A stretch of DNA of 64,000 nucleotides from Aegilops tauschii subsp. strangulata. Taxonomy: Eukaryota > Streptophyta > Magnoliopsida > Poales > Poaceae. A program made the translations under genes and the position numbers. Every line of letters begins with the position of its first letter. The stretch's first letter is position 1. Location of the stretch: contig NC_053038.3 of assembly GCF_002575655.3 (NCBI RefSeq), positions 145,530,885-145,594,884 of the forward strand, in the 5' to 3' direction. The notes beneath the pieces are model-generated. The model was not told the DNA's origin. It worked only from the letters and a program-made list of their open reading frames with translations, and did no database searches. Positions 22,184 through 32,565 of the stretch are shown here, piece after piece.

Positions 22184-22823
22184 CACTATAGATGCGCCAC
22201 TATTATCACGCCATTAGTAACAAATAGTAATGGCGCACATTTGGTGCGCCCTTACTATCACAGATAGTAATGGCGCACCTGTAGTGTGCCATTACTATGC
22301 ATATCCGGTGCGCCATTACTGTCTGACTTAGTAATGGCGCACCACATAGAAGTGCGGCATTACTAACAATTTTTTTCAAAAAAAATTCAGAAATTTTGTT
22401 TTGAATTTTTTTCAACAATTTTTTTAATTTTTTTGTTTTTTTCTTAATCTCGGGTCACTATGGCTTAATCTCGGGTCAATATGCTTAATCTCAAGTCAAA
22501 TCACGCACTATAGATGCACCACTATTATCACGCCATTAGTAACAAATAGTAATGGCGCACATTTGGTGCGCCCTTACTATCACAGATAGTAATGGCGCAC
22601 CTGTAGTGTGCCATTACTATGCATATCCGGTGCGCCATTACTGTCTGACTTAGTAATGGCGCACCACATAGAAGTGCGCCATTACTAACAATTTTTTAAA
22701 AAAAAAAAATTCAGAAATTTTGTTTTGAATTTTTTTTCAACAATTTTTTTAATTTTTTTGTTTTTTTCTTAACCTCGGGTCACTATGGCTTAATCTCGGG
22801 TCAATATGCTTAATCTCAAGTCA
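22184..22823 (+). repeat. Near-identical 320-bp tandem duplication inside CACTA
   Basis: The sequence from gcactatagatgcgccacta (22184) to aatctcaagtcaaatc (about 22501) is repeated from 22504 with only a few differences. The unit includes subterminal repeats and the cttaatctcgggtcactatg block. The related element at 6143 has a single copy. Confidence 0.85.
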
Positions 22824-22827
22824 AATC

Positions 22828-22921
22828 GCACTTCGTGGTCAAACTTCCTGGAAGGTCACCCATCCTCACACTACTCCAGCCCAAGCAAGCTTAACTTTGA
22901 AGTTCTATCCAACCCCAGCAC
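22828..22921 (-). other. 5S rRNA-derived segment, second copy
   Basis: On the minus strand the order is TAGAACTTCAAAGTTAAGCT, TGCTTGGGC, GGAGTAGTG, AGGATGGGTGACC and AGGAAGTTT, the 3' two thirds of 5S rRNA. Box C is unchanged and box A has one or two changes. It sits at the same place in the element as the copy at 6501. Confidence 0.8.
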
Positions 22922-23995
22922 CACCTCACTTAATAGGCAGTTGTTGATATATCTATCATATCAATCCTATTAAACCTTGTTGATGTCTAGGACTTTGTTC
23001 ATGTTCATTAGTGTGATGAAATTTTAAAAAAATATTTCAAACTTCCCGGTCATATTATGTATCATATTTTGAAAAAAATTCCAAAAAAAATTTGAAACCA
23101 ATTTTTTTTCTGTTACTAGTGGCGCACCTAGCAAATGGTGCACCATTACTAAGTTTGAAACTTTTTCCATTTTCCCCCTCTAGATCTTAAAAGCCCCGTA
23201 TCTTTCGTTCTGTTAGGTTTTTGGGGATTCTGAAAATCTTCAACGGGGTTCCCCCGGTTGAATTCGGATGTAACTTTTCGAGTAGATGATTTTTCATATA
23301 AAACTTTTTAATCCGAGTTCGTATGCAAAAGTTATGCCCATTTTACTAAATTCCAGAGAGATTTTGCACATAAAGTCGAAATTAATATTTGTACATTTCC
23401 CAACAACTAGACCACATATCACATGCTAAACTTTTTTTCTTTTATTTTTTGACATTTCCATCATTTTATTTTATTTTTTTTAACTGAAAAGGCGGTCCAC
23501 GGGGGGGGGGGGGGGGGGGTGCAAAAAAAGTTAGTAATGGCGCACCTTCACAAAGTGCGCCATTACTATGTGTATGACTTGGTCAAAGTTAGTAATGGCG
23601 CCCTTTGTGTAGGTGCGCCACTACTAAGTTTGACATAGTAATGGCGCCCTTTGTGTAGGTGCGCCATTACTAAGTTTGACATGGTAATGGCGCACCTATG
23701 CAAAGTGCGCCATTACTAAGTTTGACCAAGGTTTGACCCAGTCATACACATAGTAATGGCACACTTTGTACAGGTGCGCCATTACTATGTCAACTACTAA
23801 TGGCGCACTATCCCCTGGTGCGCCACTGCTAACATTTTTTCAAAACTAGTAATGGCGCACCACACATCAGGTGCGCCATTAGTAATATGTCAATAATGGC
23901 ACACCTGTATCTGGTGCGCCACTGCTATATAGCAGTGGCGCACCACATACATGGTGCGCCACTGCTATATAGCAGTGGCACACCACATACTCCAC

Positions 23996-24664
23996 GGGGT
24001 CTTGTTCAACGACTCCCATCCGGCTCGATTGGGATCCTCTTCATCCAACAACAACGGCCTCTACTACCACGGGGTCCTGTTCATCCAACACCCACCGGGA
24101 ACTATTCATCCAACCCCCAACAACCCTCACCGTTCATCAAGAGGCAGCAGCTTCGATCAGCTTCAGTTAGCAGTAGTAGCAAAGGAATCGCTCAATTGGG
24201 TTCAGTTAACACCCAGATCGATCGATCGGTCGGGTTTAGTAACGTGTAGCCTGTAGTGCAATCGCTCGGGTTCAGTAGGCGAAAGTCTCACTCAGGTTCA
24301 GTTAGAGCCCAACGCCTTGCACCCACGCGCGTACGTGTATGGGAGAAACACGCAATCTGTATGTGCATCACTCGGCCCCCACCACCCACCGTAACCGGGA
24401 ACTACCCGATATTTTCCTCGCCCTCGCTTCAACCACGGTTTTTTCTGTCATGGATGACCCAAAGAATGTCATGCAGCTGCGTCTCCACCCCGCCCAGGAC
24501 GAAAAGCCCATTTTATGTCATGGTTTTTTGTCATAGAAGTAGGATCCCAAAATATCTATGATGACACCGGGTTTTGTCAAAATTATTGTCATAGAAGTGT
24601 CATAAGCATGACAGAATTTTTTTCGTTCGGCCCAAAATGTCACGGATGTGTCTTTTTTTGTAGT
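23996..24664 (+). mobile_element. Right end of the large CACTA, GTCTTTTTTTGTAGT terminus
   Basis: The ctgttcatccaac repeats continue from before 22131, then subterminal GTCATG/GTCATAGAAGTG repeats (24445-24620) lead to TGTGTCTTTTTTTGTAGT. This is the inverted form of a CACTACAAAAAAAGACACA end, lacking the final G. It abuts gypsy integrase sequence directly. Confidence 0.65.
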
Positions 24665-25368
24665 CAATGTTAACCATAGAATTGCATCACCTTATCACCC
24701 TCAGTCTAGTGGTCAAGTAGAATTGAGTAATAGGGAAATAAAATTGATCTTCCAAAAGATTGTTAATAGATCTAGAAAGAATTGGTCTAAGAAACTTGAT
24801 GATGCATTATGGGCTTATAGACCTACATATAAAAACCCTATGGGTACGTCTCCATATAAAATGCTTTATGGAAAAGCATGTCACTTACCTCTAGAACTAG
24901 AACATAAAGCATATTGGGCAATTAAAGAGCTCAATTATGATTTCAAACTTGCCAGTGAAAAAAGGTCATTTGACATTAGCTCTCTTGATGAATGGAGAAC
25001 CCGAGCCTATGGGAATGCAAAATTGTTTAAAGAAAACGTTAAAAGATGGCATGGCAAAAGGATACAAAAGCGTGAATTTAATGTAGCTGACCATGTCTTG
25101 CTAGACAACTCTCATTTAAGATTTTTTGCAGGAAATTTTCTCTCTAAATGGGAAGTGCCTTAAATTATCGAGGAAGTTTATCGTTCCGGTGCCATCAAGA
25201 TCAACAACACCAAGCGCAATAACCCGAAGTTGGTAAACGGGCAAAGAATCAAACATTATATCTCAGGTACTCCCATAAATGTAGAAACCAGTATTATTAA
25301 TAACATAACAACAGAGGAGCACATAAGGAGACCTACCAGAATGCTCCAGACACCCGAAAAGGAATAAG
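24665..25368 (+). pseudogene. Gypsy integrase C-terminal fragment, copy 1
   Basis: The frame starts abruptly inside the integrase core ([20 protein letters not shown], with the catalytic Glu in QVE) and continues through ALWAYRPTYKNPMG to the C-terminal basic/SH3-like part (KREFNVADHVLL). A TAA interrupts it at about 25161, after which the same frame resumes to about 25365. It matches 31141-31843 of copy 2. The 5' part of the element is absent because CACTA sequence precedes it. Confidence 0.85.
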
Positions 25369-25698
25369 TATGTGATACGGTAAGTACAGCGACTCCAAAA
25401 CTTTTCCAATGGCAACTTTACTCCGTTTTGGAATATTTAAAAAATTAGGAAAATAAAAAGTTGTCTGAAAAGTGCAGGAGGTGACAAGCCTTGGGGGCGC
25501 GCCTCCCAGGCTTGTGGCCACCTCGTGTGCCCTCCGAACTCCGTTTTCTTGCAAAATAATCCTTTTGGTCGGTAAAAATTCATTATATAATCTCCCAAAG
25601 GTTTTGACCATCGTACCACGCCAATATCCTCTATTCTCGTTTCGAGCTGTTTTTGTCATAGATCTAGATCGCTATGACGTCCCCAAGCGCTCCGAAGG
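25369..25698 (+). mobile_element. Gypsy post-pol non-coding sequence, copy 1
   Basis: It matches 31845-32175 of copy 2 (ctccgttttggaatatttaa, tgcaaaataatcc, ttttgaccatcgtaccacg) and includes the start of the small extra ORF (MTSPSAPKD). Similarity ends at about 25698, where CACTA interior starts. Confidence 0.75.
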
Positions 25699-26512
25699 AC
25701 TGTGGCTCCGGTGGCGTTGATGAGGCCGCGCGGCTCCGGTGGCGTTGGGGGCGGCTCCGGTGGCGTCGATGGCCCGCGGCTCTGGTGGCTCCGGGGGCGT
25801 CGACGTCGGCACGAGACGGCGGCGAAGTGGGGCGATGGCGAATCGGGAAAACGGCGGCGGGATGGGTCGAGGGATTTGGGGGAGTAGTGGTGGCCGGGGG
25901 GAAATGGTTTTTTGGTTAATTCAAACTTAGCGGTAGCTCTTTTCGTCAGACGCGCTATAGCTAAGTTAGCTATAGAGATTTTCAAAAAACGCGCTAGTGC
26001 TATAGCTATGTAATTTCCTTCACATTTCTTATTTCCTTTTCTGTTTCTACAGCGGGGGTCTAGGAAACGCGCTGCAGCTATGTTAGCTATAGCGCCTCTT
26101 ACGAAAAAACTCTACTGCTACGCCTTTCTCCTTTTTTTTGCTTTTTCATTTATTTTGCTCTACATTTTAGTTTTTTCCTATCTCCTTTTTCTCTTTCTTT
26201 TTTTTCATTTACTTTTCCATTTGTTTTTCATTTTATTTTATTTCCATTAGTAGTAGCGCTCTCCGCGCAAAACGCGCTGCTACTTATGTCCTAGCGGTAG
26301 CGCGCTTCTCTCAAGACCGCTACTGCTATGCGTAGCCTATCGTTTTAGCAATGGGAATATTAGTGGTAGCGCTTTTTCATGTGCATGCGCTACTGCTAGT
26401 GTTGTACCTGTAGCGTGGTTTTTGCACGCGCGCTACTGCTATTTAGCACTAGCGCCCATTTTTGACACGCGCTACTGCTAAATTTCTGTGTATAAGGTTT
26501 TCCCTAGTAGTG
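25699..26512 (-). mobile_element. CACTA fragment with CACTACTAGGGAAAACC end
   Basis: On the minus strand it begins at 26512 with CACTACTAGGGAAAACCTTA and has subterminal repeats TAGCAGTAGCGCG. The distal part (25699-25915) is a GC-rich GGCTCCGGTGGCG minisatellite. The opposite end is missing. The element replaced the extra ORF and the first half of the gypsy LTR. Confidence 0.75.
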
Positions 26513-27288
26513 ATTACTCCTTTGATTATGAATGTGAATATGCTTTGTGAGTAGTTACATTTGGTCCTGAGGACATGGGAGAAGTCTTCTGATAAGTAAT
26601 CATGTGAATTTGGTATTCGTTCGATATTTTGATGAGATGTATGTTGTCTCTCCTCTAGTGGTGTTATGTGAACGTTAACTACATGACACTTCACCATGAT
26701 TTGGGCCTAGGGGAAGGCATTGGAAAGGAATAAGTAGATGATGGGTTGCTAGAGGGACAGAAGGTTAAACCCTAGTTTATGTGTTGTTTTGTAAGCGGCT
26801 GATTTGGATCCATATGTTTCATGCTATGGTTAGATTTATCTTAATTCTTCTTTCATAGTTGTGGATGCTTGCGAGAGGGGTTAATCATAAGTGGGAGGCT
26901 TGTCCAAGTTAGGACAGCACCCAAGCACCAGTCCACCCACATATCAAATAATCAAAGTAACGAACGTGAATCATATGAGCATGAGGAAAACTAACTTGAC
27001 AGTAATTCCCATGTGTCCTCGGGAGCGCTTTGCATTGTATAAGAGTTCGTCCAGGCTTTTCCTTTGCTACAAAAAGGATTGTGCCACCTTGTTGAACCTT
27101 AGTTACTTTTATTACTTGCTACCCATTAGGAATTATCTTATCGCACAACTATCTGTTACCGATAATTTCAGTGCTTGTAGAGAATACCTTGCCGAAAACC
27201 ACTTGTCATTTCCTTATGCTCCTTGTTGGGTTCGAGACTCTTACTTATCGAAAGGACTATGATAGATCCCTGTACTTGTGGGTCATTA
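26513..27288 (+). repeat. 5' LTR remnant of the gypsy element
   Basis: It matches 43190-43963 of the 3' LTR almost base for base with scattered changes (for example tgctttgtgagtagtt, ggtattcgttcgatattttg, gataatttcagtgcttg). It ends GGGTCATTA rather than GGGTCATCA. The first half of the LTR was replaced by the CACTA fragment. It also serves as the boundary to copy 1, giving the order integrase - LTR - gag. Confidence 0.88.
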
Positions 27289-27299
27289 GGACTCTTTTC

Positions 27300-27316
27300 A
27301 GGCGTCGTTGCCGGGG
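27300..27316 (+). other. Primer-binding site, tRNA-Asp type
   Basis: AGGCGTCGTTGCCGGGG differs from TGGCGCCGTTGCCGGGG at two positions and lies 11 bp after the LTR. That sequence is complementary to the 3' end of plant tRNA-Asp and is typical of Athila-group elements. Confidence 0.75.
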
Positions 27317-27394
27317 AGTGAAGCGCCTTTGGCGAGTGGAATTTAGTAAGGAAACATTTATATTACATGCTAAAATTTACTGTCACTTGTCACT

Positions 27395-27786
27395 ATGGAA
27401 AATAATCCTTTGAGGGGCTTGTTCGGGGTATCTTCACCTCGACTGGTAGAGCAAAGAGTTGCTCCTCAACCTATTGAACCTACTGAAAATATTTATTATG
27501 AAACTCTTTCGGGTATGATAGAGAAACTACTAGCTATTCCTTATGCAGGAGATGGAACACTACATCCTGATATGCATCTAATCTATGTAAATGAAGTTTG
27601 TGGATTATTTAAGCTTGCAGGTTTGCCCGAGGATGATGTGAAGAATAATGTCTTCCCTTTATCTTTGAAGGGAAAGGCATTGACATGGTATAGGCTATGT
27701 GATGATATTGGATCCTGGAACTACAACCGATTGAAATTGAAATTTCATCAGAAGTTTATCCTAAGCATCTGGTTCATCGTGATCAG

Positions 27787-27822
<36 letters not shown>

Positions 27823-28340
27823 TTTGGCCTCGTGCAGGAGAAAGTATCGCTCAAGCTTGGGGAGCTTAATTCATTGTTATATTCAAGCCCCAATCTTGTG
27901 CTCTCAAGCGAAATTATTATTCAGAATTTTTATGCTCGGCTTTCTCGTAATGATCAATCCATGCTTGATACTTCTTGTACTGATTCTTTTATGAAGAAGA
28001 CTACTGAATTCAAATGGGATTTATTGGAAAGAATTAAATGCAAATCTGAAGATTGGGAACTCGATGAAGGTAATGAGTCAGGTATAAACCTTAAGTTTGA
28101 CTGTGTTAAAGCTTTCATGGATACCAATGCTTTTCGTGATTTTAGCACTAAATATGGACTTGACTCTGAGATAGTAGCTCCTTTTTGTGAATCATTCGCT
28201 ACTCATGCTGATCTCCCCAAGGATAAGTTGTTTAAATATCATCCTCCCATTGAAGTAAAAGTAGTGGAACCTATTAGAGTTGAAGAAGAAACTGTTACTT
28301 ATAATGTTGATCCTATAGTTCCTACTGCTTATATTTAGAA
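27395..28340 (+). pseudogene. gag: gag (Retrotrans_gag), broken by frameshift and TA expansion
   Basis: ATG 27395 opens the capsid region, with the conserved core (FPLSLKGKALTWYRLC) near residues 85-105. A one-base loss near 27753 shifts the frame, and an expanded TA microsatellite (27791-27818) follows where intact relatives have a short NYIYN-type stretch. The original frame resumes at about 27832 (GRLNSLLYSS-like) and continues to TAG at about 28337. The product would have coated element RNA in cytoplasmic particles; this copy cannot make it. Confidence 0.85.
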
Positions 28341-28734
28341 ACCACCTTTTTCCTGGTAAGATAAAGGATGATGCTAAAGCTTCAGCTGTGGTTCGTAAGA
28401 GTTATACTAGAACACCTACACCCCCTAAACAAATTAAAGTTGAACCTAGTACTGCTATGGTTAAAGATCTCTTGGTCGATAATATTGATGGGCATGCTAT
28501 TTATTTATGTGATGAGGCTGCTAGAATTGCTAAACCTGATACTAAAGATAAACATAGACCTATTGTTGGCCTCTCTTGAACACTGTTAATGCTAAGATAG
28601 ACTGTGAGTAAGAAATTGTTACTATAAGTTTTGGGGATGTGTCTCATGATTTTAATTTCTCTAAATTTCGTAGACAACCCCATGATAAATAATTCCCTAG
28701 TAAGGATGAAATTGTAGGTCTTGCTTCTATTGTC
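28341..28734 (+). pseudogene. gag-protease junction with the protease core deleted
   Basis: A frame from about 28368 encodes KSYTRTPTPP, then VKDLLVDNIDGHAIYLCDEA, up to KHRPIVG near 28568. The sequence then jumps to a piece reading LNTVNAKIDCE, which in intact relatives lies after the aspartic protease. The catalytic GAS/DTG-like region between them is missing. Stops at about 28578, 28611 and 28690 break the rest. Confidence 0.7.
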
Positions 28735-29702
28735 GTGCCTCCTACCTATCCTTTAGAACAATATTTGCTGGACCATGAGAATGATATGTTTATGAATGAA
28801 AGACATGAATTAGATGAAATATTCTTTAACCAAATGCCTGTTTTGAAACACAACTTGCCTATTGAAATCCTTGGGGATCCTCCTCCACCCAAGGGTGACC
28901 CCGTTTTTGAGCTTAAACAACTACCTGATACTTTGAAATATGCTCATCTTGATGAAAAGAGGATATATCCTATTATTATTAGTGCTAACCTTTCAGAGCA
29001 TGAAGAAAACAAATTATAGAAAACTCTGAAGAAGCATGGTGCTGCTATTGGATATACTCTTGATGATCTTAAGGGCATTAGTCCCACTCTATGTCAGCAC
29101 AAAATTAATATGGAGCCTGATGCTAAACCAATTGTTGATCGTCAACGACGGTTAAATCCTAAGATGAAATAAGTGGTAAGAAATGAAATACTAAAGCTTC
29201 TGGAGGCAGGTATAATTTATCCTATTGTTGATAGTACATGGGTAAGTCATGTTCATTGTGTCCCTAAGAAGGGAGGTATTACTCTTGTTCCTAATGATAA
29301 GAATGAATTGATTCTACAAACAATTGTTACAGGTTATAGAACGGTAATTGATTTTGGCAAATTAAACAAAGATACTAGAAAAGATCATTACCCTCTACCT
29401 TTTATTGATTAAATGCTAGAAAGACTGTTCAAACATACACATTTTTCTTTCTAGATGGTTATTCTGGCTTTCCTCAAATACCTGTGTCAAAAGAGGACCA
29501 AGAAAAGACCACTTTTACATGCCCTTTCGGCACTTTTTGTAATAGACGTACGCCTTTTGGTTTATGCAATGCACCTGCTACCTTTCAAAGATGTATGACT
29601 GCTATATTCTCTGACTTTTGTGAAAAGATTGTTGAGGTTTTCATGGATGATTTCTCCGTTTACGGAACTTCTTTTGATGATTGCTTAAGCAACATTGATT
29701 GA
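28735..29702 (+). pseudogene. pol: Reverse transcriptase domain with several stops
   Basis: The region before RT (PPTYPLEQYLLDHENDM) leads to stops at about 29017 and 29170, then the RT fingers and palm (EAGIIYPIVDSTWVSHVHCV, YRTVIDFGKLNK, FGLCNAPATFQRCM). The active-site motif FMDD is intact near 29642-29653. A stop at 29410, a frame disturbance near 29440 and a TGA at about 29700 interrupt it. The enzyme would copy element RNA into DNA; this copy is dead. Confidence 0.88.
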
Positions 29703-30508
29703 GTTTTGCAGAGATGTGAAGAAACTAATCTTGTTTTGAATTGGGAGAAGTGCCACTTTATAGTTAATGAAGGTATTGTCTTGGGGCATAAAATTTCTGA
29801 AAGAGGTATTGAAGTTGATAAAGCTAAAGTAGATGCTAATGACAAGATGCCGTGTCCTAAAGATATCAAAGGTATAAGAAGTTTCCTTGGTCATGTTGGT
29901 TTGTATTGGAGGTTTATTAAAGACTACTCTAAAATTTCTAGGCCTCTCAGTAATCTCGAGCAAAAAGATGTTCCTTTTGTTTTTGATGATGATTGTGTAG
30001 AAGCATTTGAAATAGTTAAGAAAGACTTGCTCTCTGCACCTATTGTTCAACCACCTGATTGGAATTTACCGTTTGAAATTATGTGTGACGCTAGTGATTA
30101 TGTTGTTGGTGCTGTTCTAGGGAAAAGAGTTCATAAGAAATTGAATTTTATTCATTATGCTCATAAAACTCTAGACAGTGCCCAGAGAAATTATGCTACT
30201 ACTGAAAAAGAATTTTTAGCGGTTGTTTTTTCTTGTGACAAGTTTAGATCTTATATTGTTGATTCCAAAGTAACGGTTCACGCTGATCATGCTGTTATTA
30301 AATATCTTATGGAAAAGAAAGATGCTAAACCTAGACTTAATAGATGGGTTCTCTTGCTGCAAGAATTTATTTGCATATTATTGATAGAAAGGGAGCTGAG
30401 AATGCCATTGTAGACAACTTGTCTAGGTTAGAAAATGTTCTTGATGACCCACTGCCTATTGATGATAGCTTTCCTGATGAGCAATTAGGTGTCATAAATG
30501 CTTCCTGA
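29703..30508 (+). pseudogene. pol: RT thumb/connection and RNase H, frameshift at the end
   Basis: This is the longest surviving frame. It has the connection segment ([36 protein letters not shown]) and then RNase H with the catalytic acidic residues in CDASDY, TEKEF and HADHA. A frameshift near 30360 separates LLQEF from IIDRKGAEN and LSRLEN in another frame, and a TGA lies at 30506-30508. There is no chromodomain, as expected for Athila elements. Confidence 0.87.
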
Positions 30509-31843
30509 AATACTCCATGGGATGCTGATTATGCTAATTACATTGTTGCTAAATTTATACTACCTAATTTCACATACCTGCAAAAGAAAAAGTTTTTCTA
30601 TGATTTAATACATTACTTTTGGGATGACCCACACCTTTATAAAGAAGGATTAGATGGTAGTATTAGACGTTGTGTACCTGAGCATGAACAGGAACAGATC
30701 CTATGCAAGTGCCACTCCGAGGCTTATGGAGGACACCATGCTAGAGATAGAACCGCACATAAGGTATTAAAATCTAATTTTTATTGGCCTACTCTCTTCA
30801 AGGATGCTCGTAAGTTTGTCTTGTCTTGTGATGAAAGCCAGAGAATTGGCAATATTAGTAGACGTCAGGAAATGCTTATGAATTATTCACTTCTAATTGA
30901 ACCATTTGATGTTTGGGGCTTTGATTATCCTTCCTCTAATGGGTATACACATATTTTAGTTGCTATTGATTACGTTACTAAGTGGGTAGAAGCTATTAGA
31001 ATTAGTAGTGCTAATCATAACACTTCTATCAAAATGCTTAAAGAAGTTATTTTTCCGAGGTTTGGAGTCCCTAGATATTTGATGACTCATGGTGGTTCAC
31101 ATTTTATTCATGGTGCTTTCCATAAAATGCTTGCTAAATATGATGTCAACCATAGAATTGCATCTCCATATCACCCTCAGTCTAGTGGTCAAGTAGAATG
31201 TAGCAATAGAGAAATTAAATTGACATTGCAAAAGACTGTTAATAGATCTATAAAGAATTGGTCTAAGAAACTTGATGATGCATTATGGGCTTATAGAACT
31301 GCCTATAAGAACCCTATGGGTATGTCTCCATATAAAATGGTTTATGGAAAAGCATGTCACTTACCTATTGAACTAGAACATAAAGCTTATTGGGCAATTA
31401 AAGAGCTCAATTATGATTTCAAACTTGCCGCTGAGAAGAGGTTATTTGACATAAGCTCGCTTGATGAATGGAGAACCCCAAGCCTATGAGAATGCCAAGT
31501 TGTTTAAAGAAAAGGTTAAAAGATGGCATGACAAAAGGATACAAAAGCGTGAGTTTAATGTAGGTGATCATGTTTTGCTATACAACTCTCATTTAAGATC
31601 TTTTGCAGGAAAGATTCTCTCTAAATGGGAAGGTCCTTACATTATCGAGGAGATTTATCGTTCCGGTGCCATCAAGATCAACAACGCCAAAGGCACTAAC
31701 CCGAAGGTGGTAAACGGTCAAAGAATCAAATATTATATTTCAGGTACTACCATAAATGTTGAGACAAGTATTACTAATACCATAACACCGGAGGAGTACA
31801 TAAGGGATACTTTCCAAAACATCTCAGACTCCGAAAAGGAATA
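30509..31843 (+). pseudogene. pol: Integrase, catalytic and zinc ligand residues altered
   Basis: The N-terminal HHCC zinc region is present ([19 protein letters not shown]), but its last Cys is Ser (codon 30836-30838, CDES). The core begins WGFDY with the few residues usually following the first catalytic Asp deleted. The second Asp is His (MTHGG, codon 31088-31090), while the Glu is kept (QVE near 31196). A frameshift at about 31480 splits off the C-terminal part, which is open to 31843 (KREFNVGDHVLL). Integration activity is not expected. Confidence 0.88.
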
Positions 31844-32149
31844 AGTATGTGGTACGGTAATTAAACCGACTCGAAAATTGTTCTAATGGCAATTTTTCTC
31901 CATTTTGGAATATTTAAAAAATAGGAAAATTAAAAGTAGTCTGAAGAGTGCACGAGGAAGCGGCACGCAGGGGGCGCGCCCCTGTGCCTTCTGGCCACCT
32001 CGTGTGCCCTCAGGACTCCGTTTTCTTGCAAAATAATTATTTTGGTTGGTAAAAATTCGTTATATAATCTCCCAAAACTTTTGACCACGGTACCACGACA
32101 AAATCCTTTGTTCTTTTTTCGAGCTGTTTTTCTGATAGATTTAGATATC

Positions 32150-32565
32150 ATGACATCTCCAAGCGCCCCCAAGGACAAGTTTTTCAAGAAGGTCATCAAC
32201 CCTTACCTCGCGGAGGTGCTGCAACACCCTCAAACCATTGAGATGCATGAGGGGGTGCTACACATCCGCGATGTTGAAGGGAGAAAGAAGACCGAATCGT
32301 GGAGGCAAGTCTCGAAAAAATGGAGCAGCAAGTCTTCAACTGCCAAGGGATGGTGGAACATGGACTCAATGCCAATCACTTGATGATCACGAAATTAGCC
32401 CGTGACCACAAGCTGGACGCCAAGAACATCTGACAGGCCATCTTCAAGCTTCATGAGAGAATCGAGCATCTCTAAGCCCAGATCTATGACCTACAAAACC
32501 AAAACTGTGAGTATGAATACAGATTTAAGAAGATGAGTTTGGCAGCAGATTTGTGGATCCCGGAG
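32150..32565 (+). pseudogene. Small extra ORF after pol, charged and coiled-coil-like
   Basis: ATG 32150 opens MTSPSAPKDKFFKKVINPYL, followed by a charged helical region. A frameshift near 32318 and stops at about 32431 and 32474 break it. The frame resumes as IYDLQNQNCEYEYRFKKMSL just before the solo-LTR insertion at 32566 and continues after it at 36536 (SSFYDAEPMPWKTEDK, ending KKET then TGA at 36641). The alternation of L, K and E suggests a coiled coil. It lies where Athila elements may carry env-like frames, but I see no signal or membrane segment. Confidence 0.6.

Larger units (their letters stand above)
22131..23995. mobile_element. Second CACTA of the TGGCGCACC family, right end lost
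   Basis: The left end at 22131 reads CACTACTAGAAAAAGGCC, followed by TGGCGCACC/GGTGCGCCA palindromic arrays (22150-22375, and again 23530-23990). The central part matches the 6143 element (shared phrases cttaatctcgggtcactatg, gccccgtatctttcgttctg). The inverted end CTAGTAGTG is missing; similarity stops near 23990 at caccacatactccacgg. A run of about 18 G lies near 23502-23519. It is nested in the larger CACTA. Confidence 0.8.

Noticed and set aside
20393..22191. Several 100-150-codon frames at 20.4-22.2 kb
   Set aside because: All fall in CACTA interior repeats, occur on both strands, and repeat with the DNA unit.
27324..27336. Small inverted repeat gcgcctttggcg after the PBS
   Set aside because: Too short to separate from chance, though near the PBS.
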